The notes: generated from the sequence alone by a model not told the origin. A stretch of DNA of 64,000 bases from Sorangium cellulosum (GCF_002950945.1 NZ_CP012673.1:5021001-5085000); one strand, 5' to 3'. Numbered from the stretch's first letter, positions 25,249 through 34,221 are shown. Numbers and translations are program-made.

Positions 25249-28113
25249 ATGCGCCGCAGAGCCCACGCAGCTTTCCTTGGCCTCATCACCCTGACGTTGC
25301 TCGGTGTCCCCGGGTGCGCCGACGAGAACGTGAATCCGGTGGAACCCGGCACCACCACGACCACCGATCCTCCGCGCGACGGCGTCGCGCTGGCCGGCCT
25401 CGAGGGCGACGTCGAGGTGGTGGTGGACGACCGCGGCGTGCCGCACATCTACGCGACCACCCTCCACGACGCCGCCATGGTGCAGGGCTACCTGATGGCC
25501 CGGGATCGCTTCCCGCAGATGGAGATGCTCCGGCGCAACGTCACCGGCCGCCTCGCCGAGTTCCTCGGCGCCCTCGCCCCGGAGGCGCTGCAGGCGGACA
25601 TCGCCGCGCGCACGATCGGCTTCAAGCGCATCGCCGACCGCATCTACGACGAGCTCCCCGCGGGCGATCCCACCAGGGTGGCGGTCGACGCCTTCGCCGC
25701 GGGCGTGAGCGTCTACATGCAGGAGGTGCGCGACGGCAAGCAGGCGCTGCCGGACGGCGCCGACCTGCTCACCGCGCTCCTTCTCTCCAAGCCCCAGGTC
25801 TTCACCGACTGGACCCCCCAGGACTCGCTCGCCATCGGCCGCTTCCTCTCGCACACGCTCTCGTACGACGCCGACTACAAGGTGCACCTCACCACGATGG
25901 CCGCCGTCGCGGCCGCCACCTTCCCGGCCGGCGACCCGCGCGCGGGCATCTTCCGCGACTTCTACTCGTTCGCGACGGCGCGGAACGTGTACTCGCGCGA
26001 CGGCTTCCCGAACGTCGACACCGACGGCGGCACCCGCGCCCTGCTCCCGGACGGGCGCGATCCTGCGTCGGCCCCGCAGAAGCGGCCGGGGCCCCCGCCG
26101 CCCGCGCCGCCTCTGCCCGCGCTCGACGTGCTCACCTCGGCGAAGGGCTTCTTCGACATCGCCGGCCGCCTCAGCGGCAGGTTCGGCGACGAGTTCCGCG
26201 GCTCCAACAACTGGGTGGTCTCGGGCGACAAGACCGCCTCGGGCGCGCCGCTGCTCGCGAACGACCCCCACCTGTCGCTGCCGAGCCCCCCGCTCTTCTG
26301 GTATGCGCACCTGAACACCACCCGCGCGGGCGGCGACCTCAACGTGCAGGGCCTCGCCCTCGTCGGCGTGCCCGGCGTGCTGCTCGGCTACAACGACCAC
26401 ATCGCCTGGGGCGCCACCACGGCCGGCCACGACGTGACCGACGTCTACGAGGAGACCATCACCGAGGGGCAGGGCGGCGCGGCGGACACCGTGCTCTTCG
26501 ACGGCAAGCAGGTGGCCATCGAGGTCGTCACCGAGACCATCCAGGTGGCGGACCAGGACGATGTCGTGATCGAGCTCGAGCGGGTCCCCCACCACGGGCT
26601 CATCGTCCCCACCGTCGTCGACGGGAAGATCGTGCCGCGCACCTCGACCAAGGCGCTCAGCGTGCGCTGGACCGGCGACGACCCCTCCGGGGAGATCAGC
26701 GCCTTCCTCGGCCTGGACTTCGCGAAGGACGTCGCCGAGGCGCAGGCGGCGCTCGAGCATTTCGAGGTCGGCGCGCAGAGCTTCGTCGTGATCGACCGCG
26801 CGGGCGACATCTTCTGGTCCACGCAGTCGCGCGTGCCCGTGCGCGCCGAGGCGGCGATGACCTGGGATCCGGAGACCGGCACGGGCCTCTCGCCCGCGAT
26901 GGTGCTGCCCGGCGACGGCAGCGCCGAGTGGATCGGCACCCTGGACGATCGCTACCTCCCGCACGACCTCAACCCGGAGCGCGGCTACATCGCCACGGCC
27001 AACAACGATCTCGTCGGCGTCACCGCGGACGGCAACCCGTTCAACGACCCCCACTACATCAGCTACGGCTACGACCCCGGCCACCGGATCGCGCGCATCA
27101 CCGAGCGCCTCGAGGAGCTCACCGCCGCGGGCGGGGTGACCCCCGAGGACATGCGCCGCCTCCAGGGCGACCAGCAGTCGCCGCTCGGCCGGCTGCTCGC
27201 GCCCTCGTTCGTCGAGGCCGCCGCGCGCGCGGCCGAGGAGCGCGCCACGCCGGGCACCCACTCGGATCTCGCGACGCTCGTCACGGCGGCGTCCGCGGAG
27301 GACCTCGACGCGCTCGCCGCCGCGGCGGCGCGCCTCTCGGCCTGGACCTCCTACGATACCCCGACCGGCGTGGACATCGGCGACGGCGCGCCCCCGGCCA
27401 GCGAGGTGGAGGACTCCATCGCCGCCATGATCTTCAACATGTCGACGCTCCAGCTCGTGCCGCTCGCGTTCGGCGACGAGTCCACGGCGCTCGGCGCGCA
27501 TCCGGGCAGCGCCGCGATCGCCAGCGTGCTGCAGTGGGCCATCCTCACGCCGCAGCAGCTCGCCACCTTCGACCCCGATCTCGGCGACACCGTGCTCTGG
27601 GACGACCTCGCCACCCCGGACACGGAGTCGCGCGACGAGCGGATCGTGCGCGCGATGCTCCAGGCCGTGGCCGCGCTCCGCGACCGGCTCGGCGCCGACA
27701 TGGCCGGCTGGCAGTGGGGTCGCCTGCACACGATCCGCTTCGCGTCGCAGGTCCCCATGCTCGCCGGCGGCAGCCCGGTCACCCTGCCGACCGAGGACGA
27801 TCCCGAGTTCCCCGGCGGGTTCCCGCGCCCGGGCGACAACTTCGGCGTCGACGCCGCCAACCCCGGGATGTGGGACTCCGACCCGTTCGACTACGGCTCG
27901 GGCGCCGTGCAGCGCGTCGTCGTCGAGATGACGCCGGACGGCCCGCGCGCGTGGAACGCCCTCCCGGGCGGCCAGCACTTCGACCCGGAGAGCCCGCACC
28001 ACGCCGACGAGGCCGAGCACTGGCGGCGCAACGAGGCCCCCGAGATGTACTTCACCGACGAGGCCGTGCAGGCGCACGAGGAGTCGCGCCTCGTCTTCAT
28101 CCCCGGCGGCTGA
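25249..28113 (+). CDS. Penicillin acylase-family (S45) amidohydrolase lipoprotein
   Basis: 954 residues from ATG 25249 with GGAGG upstream. A lipoprotein signal (AAFLGLITLTLLGVPGC) ends in a GVPGC lipobox. The mature part is a whole S45 N-terminal nucleophile amidohydrolase: a small alpha subunit (HIYATTLHDAAMVQGYLMARDR), spacer, and beta subunit beginning at the nucleophile S319 in RGSNNWVVSG, with the LLANDPHLSL and GYNDHIAWG segments that complete the active site. It should be exported, self-cleave at G-S319 and hydrolyse N-acyl amides such as acyl-homoserine lactones, beta-lactams or an N-acylated peptide. It borders the lipopeptide cluster, so a PvdQ-like maturation role is possible but unproven; a dispersed repeat separates it from the cluster. 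Confidence 0.92.
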   Translation: MRRRAHAAFLGLITLTLLGVPGCADENVNPVEPGTTTTTDPPRDGVALAGLEGDVEVVVDDRGVPHIYATTLHDAAMVQGYLMARDRFPQMEMLRRNVTGRLAEFLGALAPEALQADIAARTIGFKRIADRIYDELPAGDPTRVAVDAFAAGVSVYMQEVRDGKQALPDGADLLTALLLSKPQVFTDWTPQDSLAIGRFLSHTLSYDADYKVHLTTMAAVAAATFPAGDPRAGIFRDFYSFATARNVYSRDGFPNVDTDGGTRALLPDGRDPASAPQKRPGPPPPAPPLPALDVLTSAKGFFDIAGRLSGRFGDEFRGSNNWVVSGDKTASGAPLLANDPHLSLPSPPLFWYAHLNTTRAGGDLNVQGLALVGVPGVLLGYNDHIAWGATTAGHDVTDVYEETITEGQGGAADTVLFDGKQVAIEVVTETIQVADQDDVVIELERVPHHGLIVPTVVDGKIVPRTSTKALSVRWTGDDPSGEISAFLGLDFAKDVAEAQAALEHFEVGAQSFVVIDRAGDIFWSTQSRVPVRAEAAMTWDPETGTGLSPAMVLPGDGSAEWIGTLDDRYLPHDLNPERGYIATANNDLVGVTADGNPFNDPHYISYGYDPGHRIARITERLEELTAAGGVTPEDMRRLQGDQQSPLGRLLAPSFVEAAARAAEERATPGTHSDLATLVTAASAEDLDALAAAAARLSAWTSYDTPTGVDIGDGAPPASEVEDSIAAMIFNMSTLQLVPLAFGDESTALGAHPGSAAIASVLQWAILTPQQLATFDPDLGDTVLWDDLATPDTESRDERIVRAMLQAVAALRDRLGADMAGWQWGRLHTIRFASQVPMLAGGSPVTLPTEDDPEFPGGFPRPGDNFGVDAANPGMWDSDPFDYGSGAVQRVVVEMTPDGPRAWNALPGGQHFDPESPHHADEAEHWRRNEAPEMYFTDEAVQAHEESRLVFIPGG

Positions 28114-28144
28114 CGCCGTCCCGCTCCCCCGCTACGCCGCGCCG

Positions 28145-28293
28145 TCTAGAACACCGACGATGAGGAGCGAGAGATGAACCGCCAAGGACGCCAAGGACGC
28201 CAAGATATTTTCTTCTCCTTCTTGGCGTCCTTGGCGCCTTGGCGGTTCGAAAATCTGCTCGTTTCAGACGGGTTCAACCCGTTTGTCGCCCTA
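28145..28293. repeat. Dispersed palindromic repeat, copy 1
   Basis: About 149 bp beginning TCTAGAACACCGA and ending CGCCCTAG. Its core (28178-28249) is a nearly perfect 28-bp stem of alternating CGCCAAGGA units with a T-rich loop (TATTTTCTTCTCCT), followed by a conserved arm with CTGCTCGTTTCAG and GGTTCAACCCGTTT. A second copy lies at 35143-35307. It ends at the stop codon of the GNAT-C-Ala gene, so it could also act as that gene's terminator hairpin. Confidence 0.8.
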
Positions 28294-30099
28294 GTCTAGG
28301 CGCGCCTCGAGGTACCGCCGCGCCGCCTCGAGCGCCGCGGCGGCCCCTTCGGGGCGTGAGCCCTCGGCCCACGCCACCTCCGGCCCGCCCTCCGCCTTGC
28401 CCTCCACGGCCGGCGCGGCCTGCGCCAGCACCTGGCTCGCCTCCACGCCGCGCTGGACGAGCCCCGGCGTGGTCGCCGCGACGATCATCACGGTCCCGCC
28501 CTGCATGCCCGTGAGCGCCACGGCGGTGTACGCGGCCGCCTTGCACAGCTGCTCCGCGAGCGCGCGCAGCTGCTGCGGGGCGATCTCGCCCAGGTGGTGG
28601 ACCACCACCGTGGCGTCACCCAGCGTCGACGCGCCCTCGAGCAGCTGGCGGGCGACCACCGCCCGCTGGGCTCGCAAGGAAGCCCGCCGCGAGCGCTTCT
28701 CCTCCTCCTGCCGCCGCGCCAGGCCGTCCAGCCGCTGCCGCAGCCCCACCACACGCGGCGGCGGGAAGGGCCAGTCTTCCAGCGCCTTCGTGAGCGCCGG
28801 GAGGCGGTCGGCCAGCGTCCTGCCCTCCAGCGCCGACGCCGCCTCCACCTCGCGCTCCAGCGCGTCGAGATCCCGGCGCAGCCGCTCCGCCGACTCGCGG
28901 GGCGTCATGAACGGCGGGGTGAACGTCTCGGGGATGGAGTCGAAGCCGACCACGGCCTCGTCGATCCCCTGCAGGATCGCGCGGGTGACCTTGAGCAGCA
29001 CGTCGTTCGCGAGGCGCTGCAGCAGCCCCCACCCGAGGCGGCGCCGGACGGGCAGGTGACGGACGTAGACCGCGTTGTAGCGGGGGACAGGCCGGTCCCC
29101 TCGCAGCACCTTGAAGCTGTCGGCGCCGCCCCCCGTCTCGATGGCGATGCCCCGCTCCAGCGCCTCCCGCATCAACAGGTTGTTGAGGATCCGGTAAAGC
29201 CCCACCTCTTGAGGGATGCTCAGCTCGTACCCCGCCGCGGGAGAATAAAGGACGTCGTCCTTCACCATGAAGCCGTAGAACGTGTCGATACGCCCGTCCT
29301 TCACGACGAGCCGGAACCGCACCATCTCCCCGCGCAGGCACGCCTCGAAGAACGCGGGTGAGATGGGCGGGTTGGTCTTGTACTTCTCGCGGTTCAGCAT
29401 CTGGTACAGCTCGGCCAGCCGAGGGGCGCAGCCGGGCATGTCCCGGCCGTCCACCACCTCGTAGCCCGAGGCCTCCAGGAGCCGCGCGTCCCGGCGGCGG
29501 TTCTCGCGCACCCTGCGGCTCAGCTCCACCCCGTGGGGCAGGAGCATGCGCGTATACGACATGTACGCGACCGCATAACCCTCCTCCTTCAGGCGGTTGA
29601 GCAGCGGGGCGTGTGTGGCCGGGCTGAGCGCCGGAAAGAGGATCGCGTGCTCCGGGTAACGCGCCGCGAGGAAGTCGGTGATCCGCCGGATCTGGCCCGC
29701 GCTCAGCGGCGCCGCCATGTTGCGCAGCGAGGGCCAGTTATCGACCTGGATGCACCTGTCGATCTGCGTGGCCTTGAGCAGCGCGCCGAGGCCCGAGAGC
29801 ACGCTGCTCGCGCCGGACGCCATCGCCGGGCTCCAGTCCAGCGTCGCGATGGCGGCGCGCTGGCTGGCGATGTAGCGCGCGTACATCGAGAAGAAATAGG
29901 AGTTGTCGTATTCGGCTTCGTTGATGGACAGCGGAATGAGCAGATCATCCACGCTCAGCAGCCGCAGGGTGCTCCGGTCTCCGAAGAACGCCTGGGTGCC
30001 TTGCTGGAAGAGCGGGACAAGAAAGCTGCGCGCCTTGCCCCCCTCTGCCGTGTCCGACCAGGGGGCCGCCTCGATGGAACTCGCATCGTAGAGCTTCAT
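28291..30099 (-). CDS. FemAB/GNAT-like transferase fused to the alanyl-tRNA synthetase C-terminal domain
   Basis: 602 residues from ATG 30099. Residues about 100-370 match a FemAB/BioF2-type GNAT transferase (YAVAYMSYTRMLLP, ENRRRDARLLEASG, LYQMLNREKYK, MVRFRLVVKDGRIDTFYGFMV). Residues about 420-490 are a charged coiled coil. Residues about 485-602 closely follow the DHHA1/C-Ala domain of alanyl-tRNA synthetase: LRALAEQLCKAAAYTAVAL, GGTVMIVAATTPGLVQRGV, VLAQAAPAVEGKAEGGPEVAWAEG, AAALEAARRYLEARL. Fem-type enzymes take amino acids from tRNA, and C-Ala binds the tRNA elbow, so I infer an aminoacyl-tRNA-dependent transferase that adds an amino acid to the peptide product, functionally like PacB of pacidamycin. 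No synthetase catalytic domain is present. Divergent from the tailoring operon. Confidence 0.78.
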   Translation of the reverse strand: MKLYDASSIEAAPWSDTAEGGKARSFLVPLFQQGTQAFFGDRSTLRLLSVDDLLIPLSINEAEYDNSYFFSMYARYIASQRAAIATLDWSPAMASGASSVLSGLGALLKATQIDRCIQVDNWPSLRNMAAPLSAGQIRRITDFLAARYPEHAILFPALSPATHAPLLNRLKEEGYAVAYMSYTRMLLPHGVELSRRVRENRRRDARLLEASGYEVVDGRDMPGCAPRLAELYQMLNREKYKTNPPISPAFFEACLRGEMVRFRLVVKDGRIDTFYGFMVKDDVLYSPAAGYELSIPQEVGLYRILNNLLMREALERGIAIETGGGADSFKVLRGDRPVPRYNAVYVRHLPVRRRLGWGLLQRLANDVLLKVTRAILQGIDEAVVGFDSIPETFTPPFMTPRESAERLRRDLDALEREVEAASALEGRTLADRLPALTKALEDWPFPPPRVVGLRQRLDGLARRQEEEKRSRRASLRAQRAVVARQLLEGASTLGDATVVVHHLGEIAPQQLRALAEQLCKAAAYTAVALTGMQGGTVMIVAATTPGLVQRGVEASQVLAQAAPAVEGKAEGGPEVAWAEGSRPEGAAAALEAARRYLEARLD

Positions 30100-30250
30100 G
30101 GTCCGCCGAGGCCTCGTCCAGCGCGCACTCCGGTGCGACCAGCCTCGCGCGGAGCGCCGCCGCGGCGAGCTCCGGCGGGACGAGCCGGCGAGAGAGGAGC
30201 ACGTTCAGCCGGTGATGTCAACGCGGCGAGCCCGCCGCCGAAGTCGCCAC

Positions 30251-30290
30251 AACCACGTCGGCAACCCTCCATAACCACGTCGGCAACCCT
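30251..30290. promoter_or_regulatory. 18-bp direct repeat in the divergent tailoring-gene promoter
   Basis: AACCACGTCGGCAACCCT occurs exactly twice, at 30251-30268 and 30273-30290, a 22-bp period or two helical turns. It lies in the 395-base divergent gap (30100-30494), immediately before an AT-rich stretch (CATAAATTTACGTG). The rest of the gap shows no gene; bases 30380-30470 are unusually AT-rich for this genome and probably contain the plus-strand promoter. Confidence 0.6.
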
Positions 30291-30494
30291 CATAAATTTA
30301 CGTGAACATTGCGCCTGCCTCTCGCCCGAGAGCGGTCATCTCTCGGCCTGGTACTTCGTTCACCAGGCCCGTCCCGGGCCCGGTGACGCCGTATCTATGC
30401 GATATTACATGTGTTTTCGGTCACGCGAGCCCGGAAAGAACTCTGGGAAATATGTGCTGGACGTCACAATCCAGTTCGGGTATAGGCCCGGTGG

Positions 30495-31346
30495 ATGCTT
30501 GGCGATACTGAATACAAACACGTCCCCAAGAGCCTCTTGGCCGACGCGCTCAAGCGTGGGGCTCACGCCCCCGTCGATCCGCTGCTTTGCGCTTACCAGT
30601 ACCTCTTCGAGCGCCTCGCGCTCCCGCGCACGGGCGTGCTCCACCTGGGCGGCCATATCGGCCAGGAGCTGCCGATGTACGCGGCGCTCGGGTTCCGCCG
30701 CGTGGTGATGGTGGAGCCGCTCGATCGTGAGTTCGCGCAGCTAAAGCGCCGGGTCGACGCGTTCAACGCGACGTGCGGCCCGATCGCGGACTTCATCAAC
30801 GATCCCGTCCGCCCCCGTGCGCACGCCGTGCGCTGCGCGGTGGCGGACCGCGCGGGCGAGGTCAGTTTCTGCCGCACGCACATGAGCTCCCTGTCGTCGC
30901 TCTCCAGGCCAGTCCCGGAGAACTTCGCCGAGCAGTGGCGGGATGCCCCGCCCATGCCCTGGTACAAACGTCCGGTCGGGTGGCTGACGACCGCGTGGCA
31001 GACCGCGACCGCGCTCAAGTTCGAGGAGATCAAGGTCCCCTGCAAGACCCTGGACGGCCTCGTGGACGAGCTCCCCCACGGCTTTCGAGCGTCGGACTTC
31101 AGCTATCTGCGCATGAACATCCAGGGGGCCGAGCTGCGAGCGCTCCAGGGCGGCGCGCAGACGCTGAGGCACGTCAGGCTCATCGATCTCGAGACCAACA
31201 TCAGCCAGAGGTACGAGGAGGCTCCGACCCGGCAGGACTTCGATCGGCTGCTGTCCGGGTACGGCTTCTCGTGCGTCTTCGCCTACCGCATCGGGGGCCT
31301 CGGCAACCTCGTGTACGCGCGCAGCACGGCGGCGGAGCAGGCCTGA
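30495..31346 (+). CDS. FkbM-family methyltransferase (free-standing)
   Basis: 283 residues. SAM-binding Rossmann motif GVLHLGGHIGQELPMYAALG with VVMVEPLDREF as the acidic loop, then the typical FkbM C-terminal signature LRMNIQGAELRALQGGAQTL and IDLETN. FkbM enzymes usually O-methylate hydroxyl groups of natural products or sugars. It opens the plus-strand tailoring run (methyltransferase, hydroxylase, diiron enzyme, DUF3419 enzyme, N-acyltransferase). A second FkbM domain is buried in the adenylation domain of the NRPS at 57-62.5 kb, so the pathway has two. Confidence 0.88.
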   Translation: MLGDTEYKHVPKSLLADALKRGAHAPVDPLLCAYQYLFERLALPRTGVLHLGGHIGQELPMYAALGFRRVVMVEPLDREFAQLKRRVDAFNATCGPIADFINDPVRPRAHAVRCAVADRAGEVSFCRTHMSSLSSLSRPVPENFAEQWRDAPPMPWYKRPVGWLTTAWQTATALKFEEIKVPCKTLDGLVDELPHGFRASDFSYLRMNIQGAELRALQGGAQTLRHVRLIDLETNISQRYEEAPTRQDFDRLLSGYGFSCVFAYRIGGLGNLVYARSTAAEQA

Positions 31347-31367
31347 GCCGCACCCATGGAGATCTCG

Positions 31368-32306
31368 ATGAGCCACGCCATGATCCGTTTGCCCCGCAGC
31401 TACGACGCCGCGCGGATGCAGTCCGAGCTGCGGCTCCTGGAGGACCTGGAGCGCGTCTCCGCCGGGTACGCCGGGGAAGGGAACCGCGCCTGGGAGAGCA
31501 TCAGCCTCATCGCCCCCGGCGGGCGCACCCGGACGGGCGACGGACACCAGCGGCTCTCGCAGCAGGCGAGCGAGGAGTACGCCCCGACCGACGCGCTCCG
31601 GCGCGCACCCTACCTGGCCGAGATCCTCGACGGCCTGGCGTGCCCGAAGCGGCTGGTCCGCCTGCTGTCGCTGGGGCCGGGCGGGATCATCGCGAGGCAC
31701 CGTGACAGCTTCGTCTCGTTCGAAGAGGGCATGCTGAGGCTCCACGTCCCCGTGGTGACCCACCCGGACGTCGACTTCTTCATCGATGAAGAGCGGTGCG
31801 ACTGGAAGGAGGGAGAGCTCTGGTACGGCGACTTCTCCAGGTTCCACCGCGCGCACAACCGCAGCCCGATCACCCGCGTCCACCTGGTCATCGACGTCCT
31901 CATCAACGACTTCGTGCTCGGCCTGTTCCCGCCGGATCTCGTCGAGGCGCAGCGAGCGCGCGGGATCAGGGTGGCCGGCGAGGCTCGCCGCGACGAGGCA
32001 GAGCTCCAGCGCTTCGCCTTCAGCTTCCGTCTGCCGGCGGGCTTCGTGCCCCCGGGCACGTCCTACGACCCGCTGCCCGCGCCCGTCGACGGTCGCGTCC
32101 AGGTGCAGGACGGCACGTTGATCGTGATGGTCAACGAGCAGCCGCTGCTGCGGCTCGTGCCGTCCTCCGGCGGGACGCTCGCGGTCCACGGGCTGGCGCC
32201 CGGCACCGTCATGGAGTGCGACTTCGACGGCGGGCGCGTCGTCGGCGCCACCCTGGTCTCCGGCGTGGACGGCGCCCGTTTCCACCTCCACGTGCAGGCC
32301 GCCTGA
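31368..32306 (+). CDS. Aspartyl/asparaginyl beta-hydroxylase-like Fe(II)/2-oxoglutarate dioxygenase
   Basis: 312 residues from ATG 31368, chosen over ATG 31356 because GGAGA sits 6 bases before it. The jelly-roll core has the iron triad H111-R-D113 (IIARHRDS) and H163 (RAHNRS), with R170 (TRVHLVID) for the 2-oxoglutarate carboxylate, as in the Asp/Asn-Pro hydroxylase-like family. It should hydroxylate an amino-acid carbon, free or carrier-bound. The C-terminal 100 residues form an extra beta-rich domain (LIVMVNEQPLLRLVPSSGG) absent from minimal family members. It lies in the tailoring operon of the lipopeptide cluster. Confidence 0.85.
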   Translation: MSHAMIRLPRSYDAARMQSELRLLEDLERVSAGYAGEGNRAWESISLIAPGGRTRTGDGHQRLSQQASEEYAPTDALRRAPYLAEILDGLACPKRLVRLLSLGPGGIIARHRDSFVSFEEGMLRLHVPVVTHPDVDFFIDEERCDWKEGELWYGDFSRFHRAHNRSPITRVHLVIDVLINDFVLGLFPPDLVEAQRARGIRVAGEARRDEAELQRFAFSFRLPAGFVPPGTSYDPLPAPVDGRVQVQDGTLIVMVNEQPLLRLVPSSGGTLAVHGLAPGTVMECDFDGGRVVGATLVSGVDGARFHLHVQAA

Positions 32307-32386
32307 CCCACGGGCCCGTGTGCGGCCGTGGAGACCGATGTCCCCCCGATTCGTAACGCCCTCTATTCACGTGGACTGGAGAACAC

Positions 32387-33124
32387 ATGAGCACGGATGA
32401 AGACGTCACCACGGCCGGCCGGTTCGCGGCGCTCGACAGGAAGCTGAAGGCGTCCTGGGAGGACCTGTTTGCGCGCTCCCGGTTGCTCAAGACCATCCAG
32501 GAGGGGCGCATCGACAAGCAGCTGTACGCCATCTACCTGATGGAGACCTACCATTACACGCTGCACAACGCGCGCAACCAGGCCCTCGTGGGGGTCCGCG
32601 CGCTCGACATCGGCATTCCCTACCTGAAGTTCTGCTTCGAGCACGCCACCGAGGAGACGGGGCACGAGCACATGGCCCTGCACGACCTGCTCGCGCTCGG
32701 GCTGCCGAAGGAGGCGCTCAAGATCCCGCCGCCCCTGCCGATGACGGAGGCGCTCATCGCCTATCTCTACTGGATCTCCGCGACCGGGAACCCGCTCCGC
32801 CGGCTCGGCTACAGCTTCTGGGCGGAGAGCTCGTACGACTACGTCATGCCCCTGATCAACCGGGTGAAGGAGGACCTCGACCTCAAGCCCGCACAGATGA
32901 CGTTCTTCGTCGCGCACTCGAAGATCGACGAGGATCACGCCGAGCAGGTGCGCAGGATGATCACGCAGAACTGTAAGACCGAGCAGGACTGGCAGGACGT
33001 CGAGCGCGCCATGACCACGAGCCTGCGCCTGATGGGCAACATGATGGAGGAGGTCTACGCGGAGTACGAGCGGCTGCGGAGAGAGCAGTCGCCGGGTTAT
33101 GCCTTCCTCGGTCTCATGAAATGA
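32387..33124 (+). CDS. Haem-oxygenase-like diiron oxidase/oxygenase (HDO family)
   Basis: 245 residues from ATG 32387, with GGAG upstream. All-helical protein of the iron-containing redox enzyme group. A six-ligand diiron pattern can be traced: E53 and H60 (METYHYTLHN), E147 (FWAESSYDY), then H177, D181 and H184 (AHSKIDEDHAEQV), the spacing seen in CADD, SznF and UndA/BesC-type enzymes. Members perform N-oxygenation, oxidative C-C cleavage, desaturation or ring closure on amino and fatty acids. It is followed without gap (ATGA) by the DUF3419 gene, so the two probably act on the same intermediate. The exact reaction cannot be read from sequence. Confidence 0.85.
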   Translation: MSTDEDVTTAGRFAALDRKLKASWEDLFARSRLLKTIQEGRIDKQLYAIYLMETYHYTLHNARNQALVGVRALDIGIPYLKFCFEHATEETGHEHMALHDLLALGLPKEALKIPPPLPMTEALIAYLYWISATGNPLRRLGYSFWAESSYDYVMPLINRVKEDLDLKPAQMTFFVAHSKIDEDHAEQVRRMITQNCKTEQDWQDVERAMTTSLRLMGNMMEEVYAEYERLRREQSPGYAFLGLMK

Positions 33125-34221
33125 GCTCGGAAGCCAAGGCAGCGGCCTATTTCGACGAGCAGCTGAACTACTCCCTGGGCGATGAAGACTCCTCCGTCGA
33201 GCTCGCGGCGCTGCCCGCGGGCGCCCGGCACGTCGTCTCCATCGCGGGCTCGGGCGGGCGGGTGCTGCCCCTGCTCGCCCGGTCCCCGAGGAAGCTCACC
33301 TGCGTCGATATCTCCAGCCCGCAGCTCGCCCTGACCGAGATGCGGCTGGCCGCCCTCCGCGCGCTGGAGCATGACGACTACGTCCGCTTCCTCGGCTATC
33401 CGCCGCGACCGATGACGCCCGCCGAGCGGAAGGAGTGCTTCCAGCGGCTCGAGCTGTCGGCGGGCGCGCGGAGCACGCTCGGGCGGATCTTCGCGGCGAG
33501 CGGCTGGGCGCGCATCGCCTACCTCGGCCGCTTCGAGAAGACCATGGCGCAGCTCTCCAGGGTCAACCGCCTGATCACGGGCCGGGCGGGGCAGCGCCTC
33601 TTCGAGGCGACGGACCTCGAGGCGCAGCAGGCCTACCTGGCTTCCTCGTTCCCGCACGTTCGTTTCCGCACGGTCCTGCTCCTGCTGGGCAACGCCGCGG
33701 TGCTCAACTCGCTGCTGTACAAGGGCGAATTCCCGAAGAAGAACCTCCCGGGGAGCGCCTACAGCATCTACCGGGGCATCTTCGACAGGCTCTTCACCCG
33801 GGTCCTCGCGCGCGAGAGCTATTTCCTGCAGCTCATCTTCTTCGGGGAGCTGCGGTACGCCGAGGGCAACCCCATCGAGTGCGACCCGGCGATCTATGCG
33901 CAGGCGCGCCGCGCCCTGGCCGGGACCGAGGTCTCCTACGTGAAGGGCGATGTCCTCGAGGTGGTCCGAAAGGCCGCCGATGCCGTCGATTTCCTCTCCC
34001 TGTCGGACGTCCCGACCTTCTTCAAGGGCCCGCTCGAGCAAGAGTTCCTGCAGCGGCTGCGGCCTGGCCTCGACCGCGACGCCCTCGTCGTCACCCGCGG
34101 GCACCTCCGCGTCGTGAAGCCCGACACCTCTGGATTCCAGTCTCTGGCCTCCCAGTACCAGGAGACCATCGATCGGGAACGGACACAGCTGTGGCAAGTA
34201 CAGATATATCGAGCCTCCTGA
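33121..34221 (+). CDS. DUF3419/BtaA-like 3-amino-3-carboxypropyl transferase
   Basis: 366 residues. The whole-length pattern of the DUF3419/BtaA family is present: YFDEQLNYSLGDEDSSVE near the N-terminus, the SAM site VVSIAGSGGRVLPLLA, VDISSPQLALTEMRLAALR, and C-terminal FLSLSDVPTFF. BtaA uses SAM not for methylation but to pass its 3-amino-3-carboxypropyl group to an acceptor hydroxyl, which makes the homoserine ether of betaine lipids. In this cluster it may add a homoserine-type unit to a lipid or peptide. It is coupled on both sides: ATGA with the HDO gene and TGATG with the N-acyltransferase gene. Confidence 0.85.
   Translation: MSSEAKAAAYFDEQLNYSLGDEDSSVELAALPAGARHVVSIAGSGGRVLPLLARSPRKLTCVDISSPQLALTEMRLAALRALEHDDYVRFLGYPPRPMTPAERKECFQRLELSAGARSTLGRIFAASGWARIAYLGRFEKTMAQLSRVNRLITGRAGQRLFEATDLEAQQAYLASSFPHVRFRTVLLLLGNAAVLNSLLYKGEFPKKNLPGSAYSIYRGIFDRLFTRVLARESYFLQLIFFGELRYAEGNPIECDPAIYAQARRALAGTEVSYVKGDVLEVVRKAADAVDFLSLSDVPTFFKGPLEQEFLQRLRPGLDRDALVVTRGHLRVVKPDTSGFQSLASQYQETIDRERTQLWQVQIYRAS

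Noticed and set aside
25138..28077. Minus-strand frame opposite the penicillin acylase
   Set aside because: Composition Arg/Gly/Val-rich, no motifs; acylase is unambiguous.
28178..28249. CRISPR-like array in the CGCCAAGGA repeats
   Set aside because: Units are contiguous, without unique spacers, and form one hairpin; not CRISPR.
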